From positions 4,898,001 to 4,962,000 of the forward strand of contig CP053154.1 of NCBI GenBank assembly GCA_014607495.2: a stretch of DNA of 64,000 nt, given 5' to 3'. The notes under the pieces are model-generated. The model worked only from the letters and a program-made list of their open reading frames with translations, searched no databases and was not told the DNA's origin. This document shows, piece after piece, positions 50,701 to 62,694 of the stretch. This DNA comes from Carposina sasakii. Its lineage: Eukaryota > Arthropoda > Insecta > Lepidoptera > Carposinidae. The translations under genes and the position numbers were made by a program. Within the stretch, counting starts at the first letter, position 1. Each line of letters begins with the position of its first letter.

Positions 50701-52475
50701 TTTGCATACCTGCTTGTTTTGACGACGTCGTAATGCTACCATTAATAAGTTCGACATTTTCTTCCTTATTTAGGGGAACCATCTCTTCTATAATTGGGGG
50801 TGTAATTAAGTACCATTTTGCTGGCCTAAGCAAACAAGCTGATACTAATGAATGAAGACATAATGCACTTAAAATCAACACTGCTTGTCTCCATCCGTAT
50901 TGGTACATCAGCGCACTCATGACAAGGGGTGAAAATATGGCGCCTAGTCCAGTCAAAGACATGCCAACTCCTATTGCTCTCCCCCTTTTTTCTTTGAAGA
51001 ATGAATTTATAGCTAATGTAAAGGCTGACATAACCGAAGCTATCCCTATTGCTGAAATCAAAACAAATAACAACACAGTTATTTTTTCAAGTATAGGTTT
51101 ATAGATATTTAACAACTGCAAAACCTTTTCTAGCCAATTCGAAAAATTTACTTGCATAACATATTGATTAGACTTATAAATGACTTACTCACAATTTATA
51201 ATACTGTAGGACAAAATAAACATCCAAAAGTTTGATGCAATTGACGTCAGCATTAGTCCAAATGAAATCAATAGGGCGCCAAATACAGCAACTTTTCTAT
51301 ATCCAAATCTTTTCAGTACTGGGCCTCCGAATAAAGATAATATCATTCCGAATCCATGGTTCAAAGTGATGACTAGAGTGCCTTGATTTATTGGCATATT
51401 AGTTTCATCAAAGGCTTCTTGGAAAACCAATCCAAAATTGGCTATAAGAGGTAGAACTACAACCTGAAAATAAAATTAATTGACGTATTTTCAGTATGGA
51501 TCATCATGATTCATAAAGATTTCCACACATTTTTTTCCGTTAAATGTGTAGATTAAAAAATATAAATACCATCGTCATATTGTAATGTACCTACACGTGA
51601 TTATAAGATTTTTCATTGTTCTTTTATCTTAAAATAAACTTTACATAAGTTTATGTTATGTACTGGTTTCTTAATTTTATTTCCTTCACAATGTTAATTA
51701 AAGTAATGAATTACAAAGGTGTTAATCAGAAGTATATGAGTATAAGCAAAGCTTCAAGTTGTAAAGATACAAATACAAGAGAAAGTCTAATAAAATATTC
51801 TGACAAGTGGGTCCACCTGATATTTCATTGTCATGAAGGGGTCTGTAATATTTTATTATAATTTGTACTTCTACCTTAATATATTGCGAGTAAGAGCTTA
51901 TTTTAGGCCTATTTATATACCACATGCCATGTCTACTAACCGGTCACTAACACACGATCAACTATAGTTACCTATTGCTATTATTCGGCCAGGAGCCCCG
52001 TGTATTGTATAATTAATATAACTTAACGACAGCTTATCATCATGAAAAATTAAAGAGTTTGTCATTAAGTTGATATCAATAGATCTTTCATATTGATATA
52101 TATTTTCTTATGATGGTAAGATATGATAAAGTAATTTAGGTGCTATTGTTTCCTCCGCCTTTAGTTATTATACATGCAAAGATGCTATTCTAAGTCTATT
52201 CAACAACAGCGAGGACGTACTGACTGATTAGCCCACACACATAACTGACATTTTGACCGGTGCAAAGTAAAATTATCACCTTTACAGGAGAGCAATGTTG
52301 TAAGAGATACCAATATCATCAACGCTGGCAGGGCTGCTATGCCACTCGTATGTTCGAGCATATTCTAAAAGGTATTAAATTATTTGATACTTACATTGTT
52401 TAGAGCGTAAGCAAAAGTGACCACCCATCCGTATCCTCCATCCGGGGGCACTTTATTAACTTTTTCACCCGACAT
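47765..52475 (-). CDS. Monocarboxylate transporter-like protein (SLC16 family, MFS)
   Basis: Exons in order: 52475-52395, 51463-51193, 51051-50710, 50563-49967, 49128-48937, 47925-47765. All are GT-AG with matching phases and give 547 residues plus stop. The N-terminus carries the SLC16 signature PPDGGYGWVV (about residues 10-19) opening TM1. FFKEKRGRAIG (about 135-145) is the family's motif between TM4 and TM5. TM1-6 lie within about residues 15-195. A long hydrophilic loop (about 195-340, Ser- and Lys-rich) ends in FFDLTLLRDPIF, a typical lead into TM7. TM7-12 follow, with a short acidic C-tail (NVDEDHKESNGVA). Known role: plasma-membrane transport of lactate, pyruvate or other monocarboxylates, usually with protons; some insect members carry other substrates. 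Substrate cannot be told from sequence. Apparently complete and intact. Confidence 0.92.
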
Positions 52476-53150
52476 TGTCACTAATTACGAGCACACTAAC
52501 TGTCATTATCTCTGAAAATACGATATAACACACATCACAGCACAAACACTAACCAGCACGCGACTATCGCACTGTAAATCCTATTTGTTTTTGAGAAAAC
52601 CACTTCAAATTCAACGTTTATTCATATAAACACGAAGAGGTGATAGTTTATTGACTCCGATAGACTTTAACACTACATTTGTCGCGTTCGTTTCTTACTT
52701 TTGTATGTAATTATGTGACGATTTTACCAGATATCTTGGTGTGTTATCGGTTGACTTTAATAAGTTTATGTACCTACATACCGTGTTATCGGACATATTT
52801 TATGAACGTGAATATAGATTGTAAAATATACTTTTTACTTCAGAAATTTAATTGTATTATTCTAATGACCATAAAATAAGTAATATAATTGCGTGATCTT
52901 AAATTTTTCATTCCTCATTGACCTAGTTTTTAATATAACGCGTAAAAATAAACAATGTTTTAAAATAAAGAAATTAAAAAATCTCGAAATGTGATTTTTG
53001 GTTTCTTGTTGTGTACAATTTAGCTAGAAACACGAATGGTATCAAATTTGAAAAAGACTACCTAGATTATAAAAATGATGAAAGAAACCCATAGTCTCTA
53101 TTATGTAGGTAATGTAGGTCTAATAACATCTTGTATATCTAAGTAGCTAC
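52476..53150. other. Upstream region of the transporter gene
   Basis: AT-rich and without repeats I recognise up to the MITE at 53158. The promoter presumably lies here, but no clear TATA or initiator can be singled out. Confidence 0.4.
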
Positions 53151-53157
53151 TTAGATA

Positions 53158-53503
53158 CAGGGTGATTTTTGGTCGTCAACGTTCCCGAAAACTACGGAAT
53201 CTCCTCATCATCACGATCATTTTTCTCCATGGAAGCATACCTGGGAAGTGTCTGGTTTCCAAAATATTAGGGTCCAAAGTTGAGTAAATAGACTGCGTTT
53301 TTCTGCATAAATGCACATAGACGCGCGTAGCGGAATTTTTTCACGAAAAATAATTAATATCTGTCTATAAAAAAACTAACATAAACACTAGACACTATAA
53401 ATTTCGCACGATCAAGTGAAAAAAAAAAATTGGCATAAACTTACTTTATTTGATGTATAGAGTATGTACCCTTCGTTAATGGTGGCCACAAAAAAACAGC
53501 CTG
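53158..53503 (-). mobile_element. MITE family A, copy
   Basis: CAGGGTG to CAGCCTG ends with ATA/TATA flanks. Same orientation as 44413-44798 and collinear with it: 'ttttggtcgtcaacgttccc', 'gactgcgtttttctgcataa', 'cttcgttaatggtggccac'. Confidence 0.7.
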
Positions 53504-54599
53504 TATACAATGGCCTAGGTATGTTATGTGTCTCTTACCTTTTTTCTTTAATGAATAATTAGCTCGGTGTTTTAATGATGTTTGGTAGATGTACATAAAG
53601 TAGTAGGTACTTTTTTGTATGTGATTCCCCGATAGGTACCTAGTAGGTACTCGTAGTTAATTATTCGGAAGTCTAAATGAAAGTTTTACCTACTTTTGAA
53701 GGTTTTTGGTTTTTCTCTTATGTTATGTATGACAGACAAATACGACAGTTTAACCGTGTATGTTACAGGTTTCAGGAACTAGGTATCTACTTTCCTATTT
53801 AACATTATTTAGGTCTGAAATGCTAAAGTTATTTGAACTTTAAAACAGATTAAAAATCAGTATAGAAGAACCGCATTAAAAAAGATCTTTAAATCCGATC
53901 TTTACCAATGATGAATGAATCTTGATTATATTACGTAATCTAATAAAAGTGACGGTTGCGAATAGATAAGTGTTTATAAAAAAAAAAGAAAAAGCGGCAA
54001 TAGAAGCTATTCGGTGAAACGTATAAATGTGTCCCAAGCTGAGTGTACTCGTAGGTACTGGAAAAATGTAGTAAGTAATTTATAAGTAATAGTTACATAA
54101 AGGGCGCCAAGTGAAACCCCTCCGGTTTAATGGCACCCTGAACCTAATTGTAATTCTTTTAAAAATCAAAAATAAATAAATAAATAAATAAAGTTGGTCA
54201 GCTGCAAGTTCTCATCGTAAGATGCATTGTAAGAAAGTTAAAAAAAATATTTGCGAATGTTTTAAATAAATTAAAGATACTTATACATTTTGATGTGTTA
54301 ATAGGTAACAATTATCATTGATAAGTGATAACAGAAGTCACGCACGCACTAAGCTTATTATCAAATATGTTTTATCTTCTAATTTCTCACTGTATTACCA
54401 AGTATCCCAAATCTCAGTTAACAATACAACGCCAATAAATAATGTACCTATCATCGTATGATAAGCTATATGTAGCTACCAAATAAAGACAATGAACAGC
54501 AACATAGAGACAGCTGCAATCTGAGTCATATAGGTACAAGAAAATGTAAAATTACCTAACCCACAATGCTCAGAATTAAATGCTGTGTATTGTAATATA

Positions 54600-54979
54600 C
54601 AGGACGTTTTTTCGTTGCCATCCTTAACGAAGGGTACGTACTCTATAAGTACATCAAATAAGTTTATTCTAAAAAAATGCTGGGAAAAGATTTAATTTTT
54701 TTGAAAAAAAAAAAATGTAATTACTTGATCGGGCGAAATTTGTAGTGTCCAGTGTTTATGCTAGTTTTTTCATAGACTGATTTAATTATTTCTCGTGAAA
54801 AAATCTTGCTACACGCGTCAATTTGCATTTATGCAGAAAAACGCAGTCTTTTTACTCAACTTTGGACCCTAATATCTTGGGAACCACACATCCCAGGTAT
54901 GCTTGCATGGAGAAAAATGATCGTGATGATGAGGAGATTCCGCAGTTTTCGGGAATGTTGACGACCAAAAAACTTCTGT
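54600..54979 (+). mobile_element. MITE family A, copy
   Basis: Starts CAGGACG with 'ttcgttgccatccttaacga' and ends 'gttgacgaccaaaaaacttctgtg'. The left end is intact and the right terminus has decayed. Frames inside on both strands are element-derived. Confidence 0.65.
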
Positions 54980-55950
54980 GTGTTGGAAGCTGTATAAATC
55001 TTACCTGGGGAGTGTAGGAGAGCACTACTGTTCTCGCGAGCACTGTTGTGGCTACCCTACACTATTTCGGGATCAATAGGTCTAATCCATATTGTGGTGT
55101 AAGTGGGTTCGACCAATCTTTAGAACCGAAAGTGAAACTCTCCTGCCCGTGGTGCACCCTGCTATTGCACGGACGAGGCTCTGATGCTAAATAGCTAATG
55201 ATATCTATTTAGAATGGCACGGAAACATTTCCTATTGGAGTGCCCGAAAAACCGAATATTGGGTTTGCCATTATGACTTAACAGTTCTCCTAGGTTTCGT
55301 CTAGTTCCACGTTGGTAGCCATAAAGCCCTGAAATGCCAAATGCTTAACAGACCGTAACCAATCGCACTTTGGGGTAGGGATCGTCGAAACTTATTACGA
55401 AAAAAATTTTTGTTTAAATTCACCTCATTCTTTTTTTAAATTTGGTAGCGGTTTCATTTTAGGGTGCGAATAATGTGAACATAGAAAGTAACACAAGTAT
55501 AAAAAAATGACAATTGACAGATAAGTTTGTGTGTGTGTACCTATAGTGTATGTCGAATAAATAATTCGAATTTGAAAACACGGCGTTGGGTTCACCCAGT
55601 GGGTGTGTAATTTGCACACTGTCCAACCTCTTTGGGGGATAATGGGCGGGACTATAGGTTTGTAATAGTTTGTATGCATGTAATCCATATTCTAAGGTAT
55701 AAAAGAAATCCATATAGCAAATCCTAGGAAGCTAAGATTTAGGGACGATTAAATGCTCACAAATTCTAGTAGGCGCTGTAGAAATCTACACAATAACTAA
55801 GTATGAAGAGAGAAACCTATTTGAAAGAAACTCGTACCTACGTACCTAGTATTACAAAATTGCGTCTAAATAAGGGACTGTTTAAAAATGACATTTGGCA
55901 GCAAAATATAAAGTAAATCTGTCAAATTTAGGCAATGTTTAGCATAAACA
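54980..55950. other. Non-coding interval
   Basis: No exon supported. Two overlapping minus-strand frames near 55425-55713 are repeat-like, with a (TG)n run, and have no recognisable domain. Confidence 0.4.
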
Positions 55951-55952
55951 AC

Positions 55953-57647
55953 GTCGATTCCGGCAGTCACAACTTATTCCTAAACGTAATTAAACCTAAA
56001 AATTTAGGTTTAAGCATGTCAAAAGCTATTCTGGCGGTCACTTTTCTGACAGGTGGCAACTAAATTTAATTTAAATTGGCGTTTCAACTTTTTTTCAATT
56101 AACTTTAGGTTTATGCGTAAAAAGCTATTCTAGTGGTCAAGTATTTGACATTAGAAGCGTAAAATTACTTAAGTTTATGAGTTTATGAGGCATCTAAAAG
56201 TTGGCGTTTAAAATATACTTAAAATAAAGGTGTCTTTTTAGAGCCGTCAGCGCTTCAGCGAACATGATATGTTGATAAAACGTGAGGTTATTATAATAAC
56301 CGTTGTTAGAGAAGCACCAGAATGATAAAAAAGGCGACAAAATTATCCAGTTATTATCCACTCCTACAAGAACTCCTTCTGTGCCAGTTTTATTTTGATG
56401 TTTTAAGAACATTAGACCCGTTTCCAATATTTTCTACAAAGTTTCCGTTCATTACTATCACTCATAATCTGATATTTTTTTTTACTAAAGACATGGACAT
56501 GGACGCATGGTCCATAGATTTCTTTGCCTTTCTTTCGGGATGAAAAAAAAACTTTTTCTTTTCTTTTATCATTCATTTTTTTGCTCTTTCGTTCATTCTT
56601 TTCTTTCTTGACGGCATATACTGGCAACACAGATTATTAAATTTACAAGTGTTTGCTTTTTAGGTTTAGGCTTAGATGAAAACAAAATAGCGGAAGATAG
56701 GGCACGTCCTTAAAATCGTCAACTAGAAATTAGGCATGCTACACAACTACACGCACAAACACACACACAGCTGTAATTGTATCTAACGTTGTACACTACT
56801 GAGCAATAGAGACAAAACTATTTATTTCGACAGTAGCGCGAGCGAGACAAGCGCGTTTCAATAGAGCATCATCGGAATAATTTCGGGTTGAGTCATGTCA
56901 GCTCGTGTCCCAGACAATAACTATGATAAGAAGCTACTGCAAAAACGAAACACAGCGGGCGCATTCGCACACGCACGGCACGTGTTTGCTTGTTTAACTT
57001 GTCGCACATAGATGTATCATATATTTTTATCTCGCTCTGAAAAATGGCGATCAAAACAATAACTGAATTTACAATTATTAACTTAAGAATTTAAAGTTTT
57101 CGTGTACTTATGCGTGAAAAGTGATTTCATGTGATTTGTTTTTTTTTTGAGTGATTAGTACAACGCACAAAAGCACATGAAGGCATTTTGATAACTTTTA
57201 CCCCGCTTAAAATAAAAAAAGATTTTTTTCCGTCACACGAGCGCGCTATTGCTACTCTCAACTGCAAATGAGTAAAATCAGGCGACGTTGGCCTAATTTA
57301 AGCGGTCCACGCGCTGGAGACGAGTCACTATCTTCTATTTTGTTTTAATCTAAGGGTTTAGGCAAAGAAAGAATATACTTACTTTCTAACGAGAGGATAA
57401 AGTGTGCGGTCAGAATAGCTTTAGCGACTAAGATTAAAAATTCAAACAACAATTTTATTGTTTTAAGCAGAAATGATAGGTTGTATCGTGAGTTAAATGA
57501 AGTTCCTTTTTTAAAGTAGAATATCTTAGGCGTGGTTTTTCTCCAATTTGAATAAAAATATATTAATTTACGCTTACAGTGACTTTAAATTTACTAAATT
57601 TATACTCATTTTAAATTTTGTTTGAGTGTGTAACTGCCGGAATCGAC
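55953..57647. mobile_element. Possible composite element bounded by F-type inverted termini
   Basis: GTCGATTCCGGCAGTCACA at 55953 and the inverted 'tgtaactgccggaatcgac' ending at 57647 match the ends of the short palindromic MITE at 5471-5604. The interior holds a fragment of repeat C (about 56485-56545) and a comparatively GC-rich stretch (about 56830-57000) with GCGCGAGCGAG. It may be one 1.7-kb element or two separate F copies in opposite orientation. Confidence 0.4.
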
Positions 57648-58224
57648 CACAATGTTTAATAATTTATTTTGTTATAACACGGAATGGAATGTATCTCTTT
57701 ATTCCAATTATAGGCAGGTAGACTTATGTCGTTACAAAAGCCGCCATCCATAACACACCAGAAATTAGTAGGTAGGTATGTTGTTTACGTGCAAATTATA
57801 ATAAAACTTAAGAAAACCTTTTCCTGCTTATCTCACAATCACAATAACTCACATACACACATTAATTTCACTTAAACTCTTGGCACCACCTCTGCATTTT
57901 AATAAAAAATTACTCTAACCGTGAACACACTCTCAAAAACTGGTGAATATGAATACACATCTCCACTGGGAGAGCTACACACACTATGTGACACATTAAT
58001 CAACTTAAATGACACTGCATAATCGGGTCAGAGACCAAATGGTATTGTTAAGTGACAAGAGGAGGAACTGTTCGTTTTATTTATTCCAGTTTCTAACTGA
58101 ATCAGCCATACGAGTAAACCTGTGTTTGTTTGTGAATGAAGGCAAATGTCACATTGTGCATACTAATGATAAGTAATCTTATTAATAATTCGAACCGAAG
58201 TGTGGCTATGGCTTAGTTGTGTGA

Positions 58225-58445
58225 TCAGTAGTTAGCTACCTATTACATAAAGCACGTAAAACCGTTGGTCCTGCGCCTGATCTCTCTCCGGTCGTGTCGG
58301 CTTTCCGTCCCATCGGACTATGAGAGTGACGGAATAGAGAGTGCATCTGTGTTTGCGTACACACTTGTGCACTATAATATCTCCTGCGTACCTGGTCAAT
58401 CTCCGTAGAGATTGGTCGCATTGGCCGAAATACGGTCGGAGATCA
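58225..58445 (-). mobile_element. Dispersed retroelement fragment
   Basis: The segment CCGTTGGTCCTGCGCCTGAT, 'cggtcgtgtcggctttccgtcccatcgg' and 'gcgtacacacttgtgcactataatat' is GC-rich relative to its surroundings and matches a phrase I associate with repeats in many lepidopteran genomes. The minus-strand 61-codon frame is part of it. Class uncertain. Confidence 0.4.
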
Positions 58446-58544
58446 TCACATAAATTACGTAAAAATACTATAGTTTGACTAACATTTTAAACTAATACGA
58501 GTAGGTTAACTACTGAATAAATAACTCAATTTTTCAATTTTAAA

Positions 58545-59065
58545 AGGTCTTTATTTTCCACATAATAAACATACAATACAAGTCCAGTGTAAGTTTAGTC
58601 CTAGACAGTATTTTAAGCTTATAATTATCACGTTTACAAGCGTTATGTGACGCTTTAACAAACTTAGCTAAATAGAATTACATACTAAATAGAATTACAT
58701 ACTAGCGAATTCAAGTGTGCTACGTACGTAAGCATTATATACTATTTTTATACAACCAAGGTCCGACATAGGCTGGCACACTCTCATCACAAAACCCAGA
58801 TTTTTGTACGCTTGTTGGTTATGATATTTATATGTTCAGTCATGGTCAGTTCCGTCCAAATGAATGCCAAGATCACAGTGCTGATTCTTCCAATAGTTGT
58901 ACCCTGCATGCTATATGAGAAGATGACGGGGCAAATTTTATGAGTGAAGGTTTCAATTGGCTGTATAGTACTCTGATAGACGGGACAAATCCTCTTGCAG
59001 CTGGGAGCAATTCACAAGGTCCTTTACCTCCAGATAAATCTTTGTCGTCGGCGTACATCAAAAAT
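58545..59065 (-). other. Possible 3' end of an unidentified minus-strand transcript
   Basis: Minus strand: a 62-codon open frame (59061-58873) and, from a possible acceptor after GCATGCAG near 58905, an alternative frame beginning GTTIGRISTVILAFIWTEL with a hydrophobic stretch. AATAAA on the minus strand lies near 58557. I recognise no family. It may equally be a repeat. Confidence 0.2.
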
Positions 59066-59686
59066 TTTTAGTAATTAAAACATGTAATCCTTAGTATGAA
59101 ATTACATTTATCAAATTGAGGTTAATTTAAAAGAGAAGATGGTATTAAACCAATCAGATAGTAATGAATTGGCAGCCAAACATAATATTACGTTTGAATA
59201 AACAACTGGCTCTTACACTTTGAATTAAAATTTCTATTATAGGATATAATGAACTTTTACTATAGAAACCGTTCAGTATATAGGTATTGAATAAACATAT
59301 TAATAATTTGATCAGGGAACATTCAACCTTTGCGTAACATAGTTTTTCGGTTTCCGGAACTATTATAGGTGGGTCGTATAAGCCTTCTTCTATCTTAATA
59401 CTTGGCAGAAGGAGGAGTTTTATAAAATATAATAATTATTATGATAGCTAAGACTTATGCAGGTTCGTTGTTGTTATATGTTGCATCGAAGTGTCGGGTG
59501 TGATGCCACCCACACGTTGCATTTAAAGTGAATATTACGTACTAAATTAATAAAAATACTTACACGTCAGCCTTAATTCAATTTAATTAACTTACTTAAT
59601 ACTTAAGTACAAATTATGTAATACAAAAATATCATTGTGCCCGACACAAGTGGCCATTACCAAAAATTGAATTGAATACAAAAATA

Positions 59687-59838
59687 TTACGATTTGACTT
59701 CATCGATGCCTTCGGTAGATATATTTTGCCTTTTACTGGTAATATATTTCTCTAGACCCCAAGAGATGGCAGTCATAAATGTGAAAATATTTAAACAATG
59801 GAGAGTGACTGCAATTGATGCGTTGTCTTTGATCCAGC
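59687..59838 (-). CDS. Last exon of a second SLC16-like transporter (partial)
   Basis: After the acceptor TTATTTTTCCAG, a phase-1 exon reads WIKDNASIAVTLHCLNIFTF, then MTAISWGLEKYITSKRQ, ending EGIDEVKS-stop. It aligns with the last exon of the complete transporter at 47925-47765 (LLNAVTMITVVLWSAEF against CLNIFTFMTAISWGLEK), with the same entry phase, the TM12 position and a short polar tail. The upstream exons are not identifiable before the right window edge, so the gene either has long introns running out of the window or is a relic. Same strand as the first transporter, hence a likely tandem paralogue. Confidence 0.6.
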
Positions 59839-60764
59839 CTGGAAAAATAAATAAACAGCAGAGTTAGGTAAATGAACTCTTCCACGTATCTACGATGGGA
59901 TTTATCAGAATAAATTATCAAAATCATACCTATCTGTAAAATTACAATTCAATTATGTGTCCAAATGAGGTAGTAATAAGCCTTCAAAGTTAAGTAGGCA
60001 AGTCCATTTTTCAAATGTGAAATTAATTGAAAATTACCTAATTTACAGCAACTTTTGTTTTATGATCATATTTATAAACGCAATATTTAAGAGGAGGCAG
60101 ACCTTATTTAGCATCTTTTTGATGAAATATGCTGAAACGGGTGCATGTTTGTTTAATGTGACACTATTACACTATATTCTTAGTACCCTTAACTATGTCA
60201 TGTAAAGCCAAAAACATGATTTAATGATTTTCGCTCGATAGTTTTGTTTTTTGAAATCGACATGTTTTTTAGTCATTTTTACTTTTATTTCGGCTATTAC
60301 ATGAGGTAGGCGTTTAAAATAAATTCGGATATCAAGATAATAATGATAGTAAACTTTTGTAAAGCCAAAATTAAAAAACAATCATAATTGAACACACAAT
60401 TAATAAAAATCTTTTTGAGACTTACGCCCTTTACTTCTGAGCTCAATCAGTTGTTTAGCGTGCAAGTGATATTCTACTCTAATGCTTACTGAAAAGCGTT
60501 AAATAGTAACTTCGTGCCCGCTGACGCTCAGTACCGCGCTGTGCGCCGACGACGTAGGGTCTATGTCGCTTTCGCCCACGGCAGTGGCATTTTTTATTAT
60601 CTTGTGGTGTAGGTATTACTCGATTGAGTTCGGACTAATGGGAAATAAAACTAAAAAGGAAGATGGCTCAACGTTGGAGAGAATTTTCTAAAAAGGGGAG
60701 AGAATGAAAGGTGTAAGTAGCTAATCATAATTAGTAAGTATGTAAAGTTTAGTGCTGAGAATGC

Positions 60765-61065
60765 ATTTTATAATGGACAGCAGAAAAAACAAAATGTCGA
60801 AATTACGGGATAAAATATTTACACGGGATAAAAAGTATAATGTGTTATTCTGATACGTACCTAAGCTAATATAAGGTCTTTCCGAAATTAGTGATTTGCC
60901 TTTGACACGAAACTAGGAAAGTAAAAAGAAACAACTTTCACTATGGGGCCAACTCCGATATAGTGAAAAAAATCAGCTGTTCCATACATTTCAGGATTTT
61001 GCGTGATGAAGTAACAAACATACACACTCACACACATACAAACTTTCACCTTTATAAATTGGTAG
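60765..61065 (-). mobile_element. Dispersed repeat D, copy 6
   Basis: 'ggacagcagaaaaaacaaaatgtcgaa', 'acacgggataaaaagtata' and 'gtgttattctgatacgtacct' parallel the inverted copy at 2190-2412. The remainder is diverged. Confidence 0.4.
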
Positions 61066-61344
61066 AATTCCTTTGAACGATGGCGCTAGTTGCTTTGTTT
61101 ATCTATGTAAAAGTCTACAAAAGAAATTAGTTCCGAAATCACACACACAGCATGAGAAGTATTCTATAAGCGCACTGCTTTACACATGAAGCACATACAC
61201 AAATTTTATATACATTTACGAGTATATGTAGGTACAATATCTTTCACTCACCTAAGGAACTTACTTACTACTACAGGTGAGGCATAAATATTGGAATAGG
61301 TATGTGGATTAGGTATTTTTCAATACTAGTCGGTACCTAATACA

Positions 61345-61815
61345 ACGTGATTAGGTCATCATCATCTTGCTGCCCTGTTCCCATTTATTTGGGGTCGGCA
61401 CAATATGTACTTTTCTTTTCTTCCATTCATCCCTATTATCCGTCATCTCATGGCTCACTCCCAGTACACGCATATCCTCCCTCACACAGTCCATCCAACA
61501 TTTCTTTGGTCTACCTCTTCTTTATATCCATCCACACTCATGCACAAAGCTCTCTGTAAAATATGCCTTTCATCCCGTCGGTTTACATCATAGACTCATA
61601 CATAATATAGCTTTACGTGCCCGTACCAAGACAGACGGTTACTTCGTAACTTGTCTGTGATCGGCGCAACTTTCAAACTTCCTCTTATATACACATTTCT
61701 TATTTTATCCATTCTTGTAACTCCACACATCCATCTCAACATTCTCATCTTGCTTACATGGAATTGATTTTTATCCTTCTTCTTTACGGCCCAGCATTCA
61801 GATACAAGACGACAT
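61345..61815 (-). mobile_element. LINE-derived fragment
   Basis: 'catcatcatcttgctgccctg', 'tatttggggtcggcacaatat', 'ccatccaacatttctttggtc', 'cgcaactttcaaacttcctc' and 'acacatccatctcaacattctc' form the order seen in a common lepidopteran LINE 3' region (from memory). The overlapping short plus-strand frames are antisense shadows of the decayed retroelement. Confidence 0.5.
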
Positions 61816-61959
61816 TAGGTATTAGGTATCGCATAAAATATCATCTTATTATGAGAAATCAACCGTAAGGCATAGACTATAAGTTTCAATTTTATTATTT
61901 AGCAAAAATACTACAATATCATTAGAATATGAAGATAATTTTCAACGTCTCTAACGAGT

Positions 61960-62095
61960 TTATAATAGCCCAGCGGTTACATCGGCGGAGTCGAAAATCA
62001 GATATTCCTGGTTCGTATCCGGGTACAGACAAGACTTTTTTTTCCTTTTTTTTTTACAAAATTAAAATCCTTTATTTAAACAAAATATGTGACAC
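61960..62095 (+). repeat. tRNA-derived SINE
   Basis: A-box-like TAGCCCAGCGGTTA (61966-61979) and B-box GGTTCGTATCC (62010-62020) at tRNA-like spacing, followed by 'gggtacagacaagac' and a long T/A-rich tail. It is too diverged in the stem regions for a functional tRNA. Confidence 0.55.
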
Positions 62096-62435
62096 AAACT
62101 AAAAACAATTTAACTAAATATTAAAAATTTAACCTAATATAAAAAATGCATTTCGCTATTATCACGATATTTTCTATTTCCACAACTATTCTTTCTACGT
62201 AGGTATTTATTAGATAATGGATCATTCACCGAAAACCGATACTAAATATTCACCGAATAAAGATTCTACGTATTTATCTAATACGTAATGGATCACAGTA
62301 ATGGAACGGCCATATTGCATAAATATTAGTATGTATTAGGTCGAACAGGTACGATTTTTACCTAATCCGACCCATCTTTACTTACTACGTAGCATCTTCG
62401 GCAGCAGTTCCTTATCTACAATATTTTGTTTATAG

Positions 62436-62694
62436 AATTCAAACAAATTATGCCGAACAAAAAGTCCTGGAGTCGCCCGTCAAAGTTTATACCGAACTAA
62501 TACCACCTGTAATGTTTGAAGAAAAGTGAGTGAGAACCTACCTACCTGCTATAATTTTGTTGTTTTTGCTCACTTTTGGCTACTAAAACTTTTTTGATAT
62601 TTTTAAACTCATTTCATATTTTAGCTCTCCGATTGACAGTTTGATGGTAACAGATGAGGTGGAGCATAGAACAGAAGGTATTTTACTATATAAG
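62436..62694 (+). CDS. Two consecutive exons of an unidentified gene (partial)
   Basis: Exon 62436-62525 (acceptor TTTATAG, donor GTGAGT) and exon 62625-62694 (acceptor TTTTAG, donor GTAAAT; an alternative donor after 62677) are joined by a 99-bp intron with consistent phase. The peptide runs IQTNYAEQKVLESPVKVYTE, then LIPPVMFEEN, then SPIDSLMVTDEVEHRTEGIL. No domain is recognised. It is acidic and loosely like the 3' exons of the YGPP-rich gene. The exon needs two bases from an upstream exon that I could not find; downstream exons lie beyond the window. Convergent with the SLC16-like exon at 59687. Confidence 0.4.

Noticed and set aside
60421..60480. A minus-strand GTAAGT donor in correct phase to join the SLC16-like last exon
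   Set aside because: The peptide before it (VEYHLHAKQLIELRSKG) does not resemble the transporter's penultimate exon, so the match of phase is likely chance.
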